The position numbers and the translations under genes were made by a program. The notes under the pieces were generated by a model. That model was not told where the DNA came from. It made no database searches and worked only from the letters and a program-made list of their open reading frames with translations. DNA of 64,000 nucleotides from assembly GCA_050173345.1 (NCBI GenBank), contig JBFXKW010000001.1, forward strand, positions 248,001-312,000. The letters run 5' to 3'. The DNA is from SHWC01 sp050173345. GTDB taxonomy: Bacteria; Pseudomonadota; Alphaproteobacteria; UBA828. Below, piece after piece: positions 11,005 to 20,158 of this stretch; positions within the stretch are counted from its first letter, which is position 1; every line of letters starts with the position of its first letter.

Positions 11005-11297
11005 CCCACTATCTGACCGTCGCGGCGATCCTCTTCACGCTTGGCGTGTTCGGCATCTTCCTGAACCGCAAGAACGTCATCGTCATCCTGATGGCGATCG
11101 AGCTGATGCTGCTCGCGGTCAACATCAACCTGGTCGCGTTCTCCGCCTATCTCGGCGACATGACCGGGCAGGCCTTCGCCATGTTCGTGCTGACGGTCGC
11201 CGCCGCCGAGGCCGCCATCGGCCTCGCCATCCTGGTCGTCTATTTCCGCAACCGCGGCTCCATCGCGGTCGAAGACGTCAATCTGATGAAAGGCTGA
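10989..11297 (+). CDS. nuoK: NADH-quinone oxidoreductase subunit K
   Basis: NuoK is a small three-helix membrane subunit (102 residues), homologous to MrpC of Na+/H+ antiporters. Helix 2 has the conserved glutamate in MAIELMLLAVNIN and helix 3 has a second acidic residue in VAAAEAAIGLAI; both lie in the proton-transfer line. The start is GTG 10989, inside the end of nuoJ with a GGGGGAGGGG ribosome site in the nuoJ tail, so translation is probably coupled. Confidence 0.96.
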   Translation: MEIGLTHYLTVAAILFTLGVFGIFLNRKNVIVILMAIELMLLAVNINLVAFSAYLGDMTGQAFAMFVLTVAAAEAAIGLAILVVYFRNRGSIAVEDVNLMKG

Positions 11298-11303
11298 ACG
11301 CCC

Positions 11304-13235
11304 GTGGGGCTTGCGATCGCGACGGTCTTTCTGCCGCTCGTCGGAGCGGCGATTGCGGGCCTGTTCGGCCGCGCGCTCGGCCAGCGCGTGGCGCCGCTGG
11401 TCACTGTCGTCGCGATGGGTGCATCGGCCGCGCTCGGCGTCGTCACCTTCGCCGACGTGACGCTCGGCGGCAATCCGGGCAAGGCCGACCTCTTCGAGTG
11501 GATCAGCTCGGGCAGCTTCACGGCGGACTGGGCGCTCAGGGTCGACGAGCTGACCGGCGTGATGATCTTCGTGGTCACGGTGGTCTCGTTCCTGATCCAT
11601 GTCTATTCGCTCGGCTACATGGCGCATGACGAGCACAAGCCGCGCTTCTTCGCCTATCTCTCGCTCTTCACCTTCTTCATGCTGGCGCTGGTCACCGCCG
11701 ACAACCTGCTCCAGCTCTATTTCGGTTGGGAGGGAGTCGGCCTCGTCTCCTATCTGCTGATCGGCTTCTGGTACAAGCGGCCCTCGGCCAACGCCGCCGC
11801 CATCAAGGCCTTCGTGGTCAACCGGGTGGGCGATTTCGGCTTCGGCCTCGGCATCCTCGCGATCTACTTCACCTTCGGCAGCATCCAGTACGACGTGATC
11901 TTCGCGAAGGCGCCCGAGATCGCGGGCCAGACCTTCAGCTTCCTGTCAGGCGAGTTCGACATCCTGGAGGTCGCCTGCATCCTTCTCTTCGTCGGCGCCA
12001 TGGGCAAATCCGCCCAGTTCCTGCTGCACACCTGGCTGCCCGACGCGATGGAAGGCCCGACTCCGGTCTCCGCGCTGATCCACGCCGCGACCATGGTGAC
12101 CGCCGGCGTCTTCATGGTGGCGCGCTGCTCGCCGCTCTTCGAGTACGCGCCGACCGCGCTCTCGGTGGTGACCTTCTTCGGCGCGACCACCGCGATCTTC
12201 GCCGCCACCATCGCGATCACCCAGAACGACATCAAGCGGGTCATCGCCTATTCGACCTGCAGCCAGCTCGGCTACATGTTCTTCGCCTGCGGCGTCTCGG
12301 CCTATCAGGCGGGCATCTTCCACCTCACCACCCACGCCTTCTTCAAGGCGCTGCTCTTCCTCGGCGCGGGCTCGGTGATCCACGCCATGTCGGACGAGCA
12401 GGACATGCGCCGCATGGGCGGCATCTGGAAGCTGATCCCGCTGACCTACGGTCTGATGTGGATCGGCAACCTCGCGCTCGCCGGCGTGCCGTTCTTCTCC
12501 GGCTTCTTCTCGAAGGACGCGATCCTGGAATCCGCCTTCGCCGCCCATACCGGGCTCGGCGACTACGCCTTCTGGCTCGGCATCCTCGCCGCCGTGCTGA
12601 CCGCCTTCTATTCCTGGCGGCTCCTGATCCTGACCTTCCACGGCAAGCCGCGGGCCGACCATCACGTCATGGAGCATGTCCACGAATCGCCCTGGGTGAT
12701 GACCGTGCCGCTGATCCTGCTCGCCGCGGGTGCCATCGTCTCGGGTTACCTGCTGCTGCCCATGATCGGCGAGCATGGCGGCCTGTTCGGCAGCTCCATC
12801 CTCGTGCTCGAGCACCACACCGCGCTCGAGGAGGCGCATCACGTGCCGTTCTGGGTCAAGGCGCTGCCGACCATCGTGGCGGTGCTCGGCATCGCCGCCG
12901 CATACTTCCTCTACATGGCGCGGCCGGACCTGCCGCCCAAGCTCGCGACGGCGCTGCGCCCGCTTTACCTCTTCTCGTTCAACAAGTGGTATTTCGACGA
13001 GCTCTACGACGCCGTCTTCGTCCGGCCCGCCAAGTATATCGGCTACGGGCTATGGAAGCGGGGCGATGGCGGCCTGATCGACGGGCTCGGGCCGGATGGG
13101 CTGGCGAGCGCCGCCCGCGCGCTCGCGCAGCGCGCGGGCCGGTTGCAGACCGGCTATGTCTACCACTACGCCTTCGCCATGCTGATCGGCGTCGCGGCGA
13201 TCGTCACCTGGTATCTCTTCGCGAGCACCCCGTGA
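11304..13235 (+). CDS. nuoL: NADH-quinone oxidoreductase subunit L
   Basis: NuoL is the distal antiporter-like proton-pumping subunit. It has 643 residues and about 16 hydrophobic helices. The central segment includes the conserved pump residues in YFGWEGVGLVSYLLIGFW, the lysine of GAMGKSAQFLLHTWLPDAMEG and the repeat NDIKRVIAYSTCSQLGYM. The C-terminal region after about residue 520 provides the long lateral helix running along the membrane arm. The start is GTG 11304, six bases after the nuoK stop. Confidence 0.97.
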   Translation: MGLAIATVFLPLVGAAIAGLFGRALGQRVAPLVTVVAMGASAALGVVTFADVTLGGNPGKADLFEWISSGSFTADWALRVDELTGVMIFVVTVVSFLIHVYSLGYMAHDEHKPRFFAYLSLFTFFMLALVTADNLLQLYFGWEGVGLVSYLLIGFWYKRPSANAAAIKAFVVNRVGDFGFGLGILAIYFTFGSIQYDVIFAKAPEIAGQTFSFLSGEFDILEVACILLFVGAMGKSAQFLLHTWLPDAMEGPTPVSALIHAATMVTAGVFMVARCSPLFEYAPTALSVVTFFGATTAIFAATIAITQNDIKRVIAYSTCSQLGYMFFACGVSAYQAGIFHLTTHAFFKALLFLGAGSVIHAMSDEQDMRRMGGIWKLIPLTYGLMWIGNLALAGVPFFSGFFSKDAILESAFAAHTGLGDYAFWLGILAAVLTAFYSWRLLILTFHGKPRADHHVMEHVHESPWVMTVPLILLAAGAIVSGYLLLPMIGEHGGLFGSSILVLEHHTALEEAHHVPFWVKALPTIVAVLGIAAAYFLYMARPDLPPKLATALRPLYLFSFNKWYFDELYDAVFVRPAKYIGYGLWKRGDGGLIDGLGPDGLASAARALAQRAGRLQTGYVYHYAFAMLIGVAAIVTWYLFASTP

Positions 13236-13242
13236 GGCGGCG

Positions 13243-14784
13243 ATGAGCGGGTGGCCCATCCTTTCGACCGTCACGTTCCTGCCGCTGCTCGGCATCGCCT
13301 TCCTGCTGATGATCAGGGGCGATCAAGCGACGGTCGCGCGCAACGCGCGGCAGGTCGCGCTGTGGAGCTCGATCGTCACCTTCGCCATCTCGCTCGTGCT
13401 GATCGCCGAGTTCGACACCTCGAACCCCGGCTACCAGTTCGTCGAGAAGGTGCCGTGGCTGCCGGAATGGGGCATCTCGTATCATCTCGGCGTGGACGGC
13501 ATCTCGGTCTTCTTCCTGGTGCTGACCACCTTCCTGACGCCGATCTGCATCATCGCGAGCTGGGACGCGATCAAAACCCGCGTGCGGGAATACATGATCG
13601 CCTTCCTGGCCATGGAGGTGCTGGTCGTCGGCGTCTTCTGCGCCCTCGATTTCGTGATGTTCTACATCTTCTTCGAGGGCCAGCTCATCCCGATGTTCCT
13701 GATCATTGGCGTGTGGGGCGGCGAGCGGCGGGTCTATTCCGCCTTCAAGTTCTTCCTCTACACGCTGGTCGGCTCGGTGCTGTTCCTGCTCGCGATCCTG
13801 TTCATGTACCTGCAGGTCGGCACGACCGACATCCCGACCATCACGGCGCACGTGTTCTCGCGCGAGGCGCAGACCTGGCTATGGCTCGCGCTGTTTGCCT
13901 CCTTTGCGGTCAAGCTGCCGATGTGGCCGTTCCACACCTGGCTGCCGGATGCCCATGTCGAGGCCCCGACCGCCGGCTCGGTCATCCTTGCCGGCATCCT
14001 CCTGAAGATGGGCGGCTACGGCTTCCTGCGCTTCTCGCTGCCGATGCTGCCGGAGGCGAGCGAGTTCTTCACGCCGTTCGTCTTCTCCCTCAGCGTGGTG
14101 GCGATCATCTACACCTCGCTCGTCGCCCTCATGCAGGAGGACATGAAGAAGCTGATCGCCTATTCCTCGGTCGCCCATATGGGCATCGTGACGGTCGGTA
14201 TCTTCACCTTCACCCAGCAGGGCATCGAGGGCGGCATCTTCCAGATGCTCTCGCACGGCATCGTCTCGGCCGCGCTCTTCCTCTGCGTCGGCGTGGTATA
14301 TGACCGCATGCACACGCGCATGATTGCCTCCTATGGCGGCCTGGTGAACCGCATGCCGGCCTATGCCCTGGTCTTCATGATCTTCACCATGGCCTCGGTC
14401 GGCCTGCCCGGCACCAGCGGCTTCGTCGGCGAGTTCCTCTCGGTGGTCGGCGCCTTCCAGGCCAATACCTGGGTCGCGACCACCGCCATGATCGGCATCA
14501 TCCTGGGTGCCGCCTACATGCTCTGGCTCTACCGGCGGGTGATCTTCGGCGAGCTCACCAAGGAAGATCTGAAGTCCATCAAGGACCTGAACTGGCGCGA
14601 GATCGGCGTCTTCGCGCCGCTCGTCGGCCTCGCGCTCTTCATGGGCATCTACCCGAAGCCGATCCTCGACGTGCTGCACGCCTCCGTGCTCCACATGATG
14701 ACGCAGACCCAGCTTGCCCGCGTGATAACGCCGGAGGCGCTCGAGGTCGCCGGGCAGATCCCCTTGATCGCGGCGGCGCGGTGA
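13243..14784 (+). CDS. nuoM: NADH-quinone oxidoreductase subunit M
   Basis: NuoM is the middle antiporter-like proton pump of the membrane arm (513 residues, about 14 helices). Conserved elements include the acidic residue in IAFLAMEVLVVG, KFFLYTLVGSVLFLLA, the lysine in FAVKLPMWPFHTWLPDAH and the helix-8 region DMKKLIAYSSVAHMG. It starts at ATG 13243, seven bases after nuoL, and ends 10 bases before nuoN. Confidence 0.97.
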   Translation: MSGWPILSTVTFLPLLGIAFLLMIRGDQATVARNARQVALWSSIVTFAISLVLIAEFDTSNPGYQFVEKVPWLPEWGISYHLGVDGISVFFLVLTTFLTPICIIASWDAIKTRVREYMIAFLAMEVLVVGVFCALDFVMFYIFFEGQLIPMFLIIGVWGGERRVYSAFKFFLYTLVGSVLFLLAILFMYLQVGTTDIPTITAHVFSREAQTWLWLALFASFAVKLPMWPFHTWLPDAHVEAPTAGSVILAGILLKMGGYGFLRFSLPMLPEASEFFTPFVFSLSVVAIIYTSLVALMQEDMKKLIAYSSVAHMGIVTVGIFTFTQQGIEGGIFQMLSHGIVSAALFLCVGVVYDRMHTRMIASYGGLVNRMPAYALVFMIFTMASVGLPGTSGFVGEFLSVVGAFQANTWVATTAMIGIILGAAYMLWLYRRVIFGELTKEDLKSIKDLNWREIGVFAPLVGLALFMGIYPKPILDVLHASVLHMMTQTQLARVITPEALEVAGQIPLIAAAR

Positions 14785-14794
14785 GGCGGGTGCC

Positions 14795-16252
14795 GTGAAC
14801 GGATTCATCACCCCCGACTATCTGCCCGCCCTGCCGGAGATCGTCATCGCCGGCGTCGCCTGCATCCTCTTGCTCGTCGGCGTCTTTACCGGCAACCGCT
14901 CGACCGTGGCGCTGACCTTCGCGAGTGCCGGCACCATGGCGTTGGCGCTCGCCCTGGTGCTCGGCTTCGACGGCGAACGCCAGACCACCTTCGGCGGCAT
15001 GTTCGTGGTCGATACCTTCGCCACCTTCATGAAGTCCGTGGTGTTGATCGGTGCGGCGGCCACGCTGCTCATGGGCCTCGGCTATGTGAAGCGCGAGCAG
15101 ATGAGCCGCTTCGAGTTCCCGATCCTGATCCTGTTCGCGACGCTCGGCATGATGCTGATGATCTCCGCGAACGACCTGATCGCGCTCTATATCGGGCTCG
15201 AGCTGCAAAGCCTCTCGCTCTATATCGTCGCCGCCTTCCGGCGCGACGCGGTGCGCTCCACCGAGGCCGGCCTCAAATACTTCGTGCTCGGCGCGCTGTC
15301 CTCGGGCTTGCTGCTCTACGGCGCCTCGATGGTCTACGGCTTCACCGGCGGCACCGGCTTCGAGGCGATCGCGGCCGGCATCGCCGGCTACGGGCCGGGC
15401 GCGCTGCCGCTCGGCGTCCTGATCGGCCTCGTCTTCATCGCCGCCGCGCTCGCCTTCAAGGTCTCGGCCGTGCCGTTCCACATGTGGACGCCGGACGTCT
15501 ACGAGGGTGCGCCGACCCCGGTGACGGCGTTCTTCTCGGCGGCGCCCAAGATCGCGGCGATCGCGCTGCTGCTCCGCGTCTTCGTCGGGCCGTTCGGCGA
15601 GCTGGCGTCGAGCTGGCACCAGATCATCCTGTTCATCTCGATCGCCTCGATGGCGTTCGCCGCCTTCGCTGCGATCGGCCAGCGCAACATCAAGCGGCTG
15701 CTGGCGTACAGTTCGATCGGCCATGTCGGCTATGCGCTGGTCGGCTTCGCCGCCGCGACGCCCGAGGGCGTGCGTGGCGTCCTCATCTACATGGCGCTCT
15801 ACATGGTGATGACCGTCGGCGCCTTCGCCGCCGTGCTCGCCATGCGCCAGAAGGGCCAGATGGTCGAGGAGATCGCGGACCTCGCCGGCCTTTCCAAGAC
15901 CAACCCGGCGATGGCCGCCGTGCTCGGCATCTTCATGTTCTCGATGGCGGGCATCCCGCCGTTCGCCGGCTTCTTCGCCAAGCTCTATGTCTTCCTCGCC
16001 GCGGTCAATGCCGGGCTCTACGGCCTCGCGATCGCCGGCGTGCTGGCCAGCGTGGTCGGCGCCTACTACTATGTGCGCATCGTGAAGCTGATGTATTTCG
16101 ACGAGCCGACCGAGGCGCTCGACCGCCCCGTCGGCCGAGAGATCGTCGCCGTGATCGGGGTATCGGGCATCATCACGGCGCTCTTCTTCGCCTATCCGGC
16201 GCCCATCCTGTCGGGCGCCCAGGCCGCGGCCGCGGCGCTCTTCCAGCGCTGA
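14795..16252 (+). CDS. nuoN: NADH-quinone oxidoreductase subunit N
   Basis: NuoN is the third antiporter-like pump and the last gene of the nuo operon. Its 485 residues have about 14 hydrophobic helices. It shows LELQSLSLYIVAAFRRD with the conserved Glu, the lysine in AALAFKVSAVPFHMWTPDV and NIKRLLAYSSIGHVGYALVG. The GTG start at 14795 follows a GAGGCGG sequence. birA begins 27 bases after its stop, so the downstream genes may be in the same transcript. Confidence 0.97.
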   Translation: MNGFITPDYLPALPEIVIAGVACILLLVGVFTGNRSTVALTFASAGTMALALALVLGFDGERQTTFGGMFVVDTFATFMKSVVLIGAAATLLMGLGYVKREQMSRFEFPILILFATLGMMLMISANDLIALYIGLELQSLSLYIVAAFRRDAVRSTEAGLKYFVLGALSSGLLLYGASMVYGFTGGTGFEAIAAGIAGYGPGALPLGVLIGLVFIAAALAFKVSAVPFHMWTPDVYEGAPTPVTAFFSAAPKIAAIALLLRVFVGPFGELASSWHQIILFISIASMAFAAFAAIGQRNIKRLLAYSSIGHVGYALVGFAAATPEGVRGVLIYMALYMVMTVGAFAAVLAMRQKGQMVEEIADLAGLSKTNPAMAAVLGIFMFSMAGIPPFAGFFAKLYVFLAAVNAGLYGLAIAGVLASVVGAYYYVRIVKLMYFDEPTEALDRPVGREIVAVIGVSGIITALFFAYPAPILSGAQAAAAALFQR

Positions 16253-16279
16253 GCGAGGCGGGGCCGCCGGCTCCCGATC

Positions 16280-17065
16280 ATGCCCGCTTTAGCCGAGATC
16301 GAGCCGCGCTACCGTCTGGTCAGGTTCGATGAGATCGACAGCACCAACATCGAGGCGAAGCGACGCGCCGAGGCGGGCGAGCCCGAGTTCACCGTGATCC
16401 TCGCGGCGGCGCAGAGCGCGGGCCGCGGCCGGCGCGGCCGGGCCTGGGCCTCGCCCAGGGGCAACCTCTATTCCTCCGTGATCTTGCGGCCTAAATGCAC
16501 GCCCATCGTCGGTGCCCAGATCTCGTTCGTCGCGGCGCTGGCCGTCTTCGACGTGGCAAAGGCATTCGTCGCGCGTTCGGCCTCGGTCTTGTGCAAATGG
16601 CCGAACGACGTGCTGGTCAATGGCCGCAAGGTTGCGGGCATCCTGCCGGAATCGTCGGCGAGCGGTACGGTGCTCGATTGGCTGGTGCTCGGGGTCGGCA
16701 TCAACCTGGCCCACCATCCGGGCTTGAAGGGGCCGCATCCCTCGACCAGTTTGAGGGATGAGGGCACCACCGATCTCGGCGTCGAGGCCGCGGCGGCGCG
16801 CTATCTAACGGCGCTCGCCGGCTGGTACGACCGCTGGCGGCAGGAAGGCTTCGAGGCGGTGAGGGCGGCCTGGCTTGCCCGCTCGTTCGGCCTGTCCTCG
16901 CCGGTCACGGTCCGGCTCGAGCAGGAGCCGCTCGAAGGCCGCTTCGCGGGCCTCGATCCGAGCGGGGCGCTGCTCCTCGATCTGGCTTCGGGCGGCCGGC
17001 GCGTCATCGCGGCGGGCGAGGTATTCTTCGGTGAGGGAAGCAAGCTGGATGCTCCTCGCGATTGA
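16280..17065 (+). CDS. birA: Biotin--[acetyl-CoA-carboxylase] ligase
   Basis: The enzyme activates biotin with ATP and attaches it to the carrier domain of biotin carboxylases. The 261 residues cover the catalytic and C-terminal domains only; there is no N-terminal winged helix, so it should not act as a repressor. Motifs are DSTNIEAKR (20-28), the adenylate-binding GRGRRGR (48-54) and KWPNDVLVNGRK (106-117). The stretch HPSTSLRDEG (153-162) is encoded by a small DNA palindrome. coaX starts inside the last 17 bases. nuoN-birA-coaX-rnj is a conserved alphaproteobacterial order. Confidence 0.95.
   Translation: MPALAEIEPRYRLVRFDEIDSTNIEAKRRAEAGEPEFTVILAAAQSAGRGRRGRAWASPRGNLYSSVILRPKCTPIVGAQISFVAALAVFDVAKAFVARSASVLCKWPNDVLVNGRKVAGILPESSASGTVLDWLVLGVGINLAHHPGLKGPHPSTSLRDEGTTDLGVEAAAARYLTALAGWYDRWRQEGFEAVRAAWLARSFGLSSPVTVRLEQEPLEGRFAGLDPSGALLLDLASGGRRVIAAGEVFFGEGSKLDAPRD
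16736..16760. repeat. Small palindrome inside birA
   Basis: CATCCCTC (16736-16743) and its exact complement GAGGGATG (16753-16760) form an 8-bp stem with a 9-base loop inside the birA coding sequence. The motif resembles short extragenic palindromes of the CTTCGACAAGCTCAGG type seen in many proteobacterial genomes. The frame stays open and encodes HPSTSLRDEG. Confidence 0.4.
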
Positions 17066-17828
17066 CGTGGGCAACACCAACACGGTGTTCGCCGTGTTCG
17101 AGGGCGAGACGCTGCGCGGGCAGTGGCGCGCGGCGACCGAGCCGCGGCGCACCGCCGACGAATACGCGGTCTGGCTCGACCAGCTCCTGCAGCGGGACGG
17201 GCTTTCGCTCGGCTCGACCGCCGCCGCCATCATCTCGAACGTGGTGCCGCAGAGCCAGTTCGCGCTCCGTCAGCTTTGCGAACGTTATTGTGGGGTCGAG
17301 CCGCTCGTGATCGGCGAGCCCGGCGTCGATCTCGGCATCCGCGTCAACGTCGAGCGGCCGAGCGAGGTCGGCGCGGACCGGCTGGTCAACGCGGTCGCGG
17401 CGCACCGGCGCTACCCCGGCACGCTGATCGTCATCGATTTCGGCACGGCCACGACCTTCGACGCGGTGGGCGCCGACGGCGCCTATGAGGGCGGCGTCAT
17501 CGCGCCCGGCATCAACCTGTCGCTCGAGGCGCTGCATCGCGCGGCGGCGCAATTGCCGCGCATCGCCGTCGAGCCGACCCAAAGCGTGATCGGCCGCGCC
17601 ACGGTGCCGGCCATGCAGTCCGGCATCTATTGGGGCTATGTCGGGCTGATCGAAGGCATCGTGAGCCGCATGAAGGCCGAGCTTCCGGCGCCCGTCACCA
17701 CGGTCGCGACCGGCGGCCTGGCATCGCTGTTCGCCCACGCGACCAGTGCGATCGAGCGCGTCGCACCGGATCTGACCACGCTCGGCCTGCTCGACATCTA
17801 CCGGCTCAACGCCGGCAAGCCGAAATGA
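17049..17828 (+). CDS. coaX: Type III pantothenate kinase
   Basis: CoaX phosphorylates pantothenate, the first step of coenzyme A synthesis. ATG 17049 gives 259 residues beginning LLAIDVGNTNTVFAVFEG, the ASKHA-fold phosphate-1 motif. The other family motifs are VGADRLVNAVAA and VIDFGTATTFD (phosphate 2), then GGVIAPGI. The frame is open upstream within birA, but the conserved N-terminus fixes this start, which overlaps birA by 17 bases. The stop overlaps the rnj start (ATGA). No coaA-type kinase is seen in the window. Confidence 0.96.
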   Translation: MLLAIDVGNTNTVFAVFEGETLRGQWRAATEPRRTADEYAVWLDQLLQRDGLSLGSTAAAIISNVVPQSQFALRQLCERYCGVEPLVIGEPGVDLGIRVNVERPSEVGADRLVNAVAAHRRYPGTLIVIDFGTATTFDAVGADGAYEGGVIAPGINLSLEALHRAAAQLPRIAVEPTQSVIGRATVPAMQSGIYWGYVGLIEGIVSRMKAELPAPVTTVATGGLASLFAHATSAIERVAPDLTTLGLLDIYRLNAGKPK

Positions 17829-19492
17829 GCGAAACCCTCCAAATCGATCCCGAGGCGCTTCACTTCGTCCCGCTCGGCGGCTCGGGCGAAATCGGCATGA
17901 ACCTCAATCTCTATGCCTGCCGGGGCAAGTGGATCATGCTCGACCTCGGCATCACCTTCGCGGGTGATGCCGTGCCCGGCGTCGACGTGCTGATGCCGGA
18001 CACGGCCTTCATCGAGGAGCACCGCGACGACCTGCTCGGCATCGTGCTGACCCACGCGCACGAGGATCACCTCGGCGCCGTCGCCCATCTCTGGCCGCGC
18101 CTGCGCTGCCCGGTCTACGCCACGCCGTTCACCGCGGCCGTGCTGCGCGACAAGCTGAACGACGCGGGCCTCGCCGATGAGCTGGAGCTGATCGAGATGC
18201 CGCTCTCCGGCTCGTTCACGCTCGGCCCCTTCGCGCTCGAATACATCACGCTGACCCACTCGATCCCCGAGCCCAGCGCGGTCGCGATCCGCACGCCGTT
18301 CGGCACGCTGCTGCACACCGGCGACTGGAAGATCGACCCGGAGCCTCTGGTCGGGGACGACATCGACCGGCCCGCGCTGGAACGTCTCGGCGCCGGCGAC
18401 GTGCTTGCCATGGTCTGCGATTCGACCAACGCGCTCTCGCCCGGCCGTTCGGGCTCGGAGGGTGAGGTGCGCCGCGAGCTGATCGAGATGGTGGGCGCCA
18501 TGAAGGCCGGCCTCGCCGTCACCCTGTTCGCCTCCAACCTCGCCCGGCTCAACACGGTTGCTATTGCGGCGCTGGAGAACGACCGCGAGCCGGTGCTGGT
18601 CGGCCGCTCGCTCTGGCGCTATGTCCGCGCCGCGCGGGCGACCGGCTATCTCGACGAATCCGTCCGCTTCCTCGGCGAGGACGAGGGGGCCGCGCTCGAC
18701 CCCGGCAACGCGCTCTATATCTGCACCGGCTGCCAGGGCGAGCCGCGCGCCGCCATGGCCCGCATCGCGACCGACACCCATCCGCGCATCCGGCTCCGCC
18801 CCGACGATACCGTGATCTTCTCCTCCAAGATCATCCCCGGCAACGAGGTCGCGATCGCGCGCCTGCACAACCGGCTCATCGCGCGCGGCATCAAGGTGCT
18901 GACCGAGCGCGACCATGACATCCACGTCTCGGGCCATCCCTGCCAGGACGAGCTCCGGGACATGTATCGCTGGGTGCGGCCGCGCATCGCGATCCCGGTG
19001 CACGGCGAGGTGCGCCATATGCGCGAGCACGCGGCGCTCGCCAAGGAGCTGCAGGTGCCGCAGGCGATCGAGGTGATGAACGGCGACGTGGTACGGCTCG
19101 CGCCGGGCGCGGCCGGCACCATCGGCACGGTTCATGCCGGGCGCCTCGCGCTCGACGGCTCGCAGCTCCTGCCGCTCGATCACGAGACGTTGCGCGCGCG
19201 CCGCCGGCTCAAGGATAACGGCGCGGTCTTTGTCACCCTTGTCGTGGACAGGCGCGGTGCGCTGCTGGCCGAGCCGAAGGTTTCGAGCCACGGCGTCGCG
19301 GCCGAGGAGGATACCGACCCGGAGCACCAGGAGATCGCGGACGCCGTCGAAGCCGCGATCGACAAGCTGGACGGCCAGCAGCGCCGGGACGAGGAGACCA
19401 TGCGCGAGGCGGCGCGGCTCTCGGTCAGGCGCACGGTGCTGGCCAAGCGCGGCAAGCGGCCGGTCATCGACGTGCTGATCGTGCGCGTGTAG
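17825..19492 (+). CDS. rnj: Ribonuclease J
   Basis: RNase J is a metallo-beta-lactamase/beta-CASP nuclease with endo- and 5'-3' exonuclease activity in mRNA decay and rRNA maturation. ATG 17825 gives 555 residues. The zinc-binding motif HAHEDHLGAV is at residues 77-86. Further metal-binding and beta-CASP elements are LLHTGDWKIDPEPL, CDSTNAL, SSKIIPGNE and the C-terminal VSGHPCQDEL and IPVHGEVRHM. The last 100 residues form the C-terminal domain. The frame is open 195 bases further upstream inside coaX, but this start fits the family. Its position after coaX is standard in alphaproteobacteria. Confidence 0.95.
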   Translation: MSETLQIDPEALHFVPLGGSGEIGMNLNLYACRGKWIMLDLGITFAGDAVPGVDVLMPDTAFIEEHRDDLLGIVLTHAHEDHLGAVAHLWPRLRCPVYATPFTAAVLRDKLNDAGLADELELIEMPLSGSFTLGPFALEYITLTHSIPEPSAVAIRTPFGTLLHTGDWKIDPEPLVGDDIDRPALERLGAGDVLAMVCDSTNALSPGRSGSEGEVRRELIEMVGAMKAGLAVTLFASNLARLNTVAIAALENDREPVLVGRSLWRYVRAARATGYLDESVRFLGEDEGAALDPGNALYICTGCQGEPRAAMARIATDTHPRIRLRPDDTVIFSSKIIPGNEVAIARLHNRLIARGIKVLTERDHDIHVSGHPCQDELRDMYRWVRPRIAIPVHGEVRHMREHAALAKELQVPQAIEVMNGDVVRLAPGAAGTIGTVHAGRLALDGSQLLPLDHETLRARRRLKDNGAVFVTLVVDRRGALLAEPKVSSHGVAAEEDTDPEHQEIADAVEAAIDKLDGQQRRDEETMREAARLSVRRTVLAKRGKRPVIDVLIVRV

Positions 19493-19505
19493 GGGGCGCA
19501 CCGCC

Positions 19506-19910
19506 ATGATCGGACGCTTGAACCACATCGCCATCGCCGTGCCCGACCTCGAGGCCACAACCCGGATTTATCGCGAGACCTTGGGTGCCACTGTCTCCGC
19601 GCCGGTGGACCTGCCGGAGCACGGCGTGACGACCGTGTTCGTCGAGCTGCCCAACACCAAGATCGAGCTGCTGCATCCGCTCGGCGACAAGTCACCGATC
19701 GCAGGCTTCCTCGAGCGCAATCCCTCGGGCGGCATCCACCATGTCTGCTACGAGGTCGATGACATCCTGGCGGCGCGCGACCGGCTGAAGACGAGCGGCG
19801 CCCGCGTGCTCGGCGACGGCGAACCCAGGATCGGCGCGCACGGCAAGCCGGTGCTGTTCCTGCACCCGAAGGATTTCGCCGGTACGCTGATCGAGCTCGA
19901 GGAGCGCTGA
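19506..19910 (+). CDS. mce: Methylmalonyl-CoA epimerase
   Basis: The enzyme interconverts the R and S epimers of methylmalonyl-CoA between propionyl-CoA carboxylase and the B12-dependent mutase. It has 134 residues with two vicinal-oxygen-chelate repeats. The putative metal ligands are His7 (LNHIAIAV), Glu54 (KIELLHP), His79 (GIHHVCYEV) and Glu130 (LIELEE). Family-typical segments include GVTTVFVELPNTKIELL and HPKDFAGTLIELEE. The gene lies 13 bases after rnj and 2 bases before the DUF1467 gene, as in many relatives. Confidence 0.93.
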   Translation: MIGRLNHIAIAVPDLEATTRIYRETLGATVSAPVDLPEHGVTTVFVELPNTKIELLHPLGDKSPIAGFLERNPSGGIHHVCYEVDDILAARDRLKTSGARVLGDGEPRIGAHGKPVLFLHPKDFAGTLIELEER

Positions 19911-19912
19911 GC

Positions 19913-20155
19913 GTGGGTCCGACCGCCATCGTGCTCGTCTTCGTCATCATCTGGTGGCTCGTCTGGTTCATGGCGCTGCCGTTCGGCGTCAAGGCGCCGG
20001 ACAAGCCGGAGCCCGGCCACGTGCCGAGCGCGCCCGAGAAGCCCATGCTGGTCAGGAAGGCGATCATCACCACCGCCATCACGGCCGTGATCGTCGGCGC
20101 GATCGTCGCAGTCGTCGAGGTCGGGTGGCTCTCGCTCGAGGATTTCGGGGAGTAG
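19913..20155 (+). CDS. DUF1467-family small membrane protein
   Basis: An 80-residue protein with two hydrophobic segments (about 3-22 and 49-70) and the conserved alphaproteobacterial block WLVWFMALPFGVKAPD, followed by a short proline-rich cytosolic loop. This matches the DUF1467 family, which usually follows mce and precedes proS. The function is unknown. It starts at GTG 19913, two bases after the mce stop. In most relatives proS comes next; here tag and a secreted protein intervene. Confidence 0.85.
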   Translation: MGPTAIVLVFVIIWWLVWFMALPFGVKAPDKPEPGHVPSAPEKPMLVRKAIITTAITAVIVGAIVAVVEVGWLSLEDFGE

Positions 20156-20158
20156 TCC

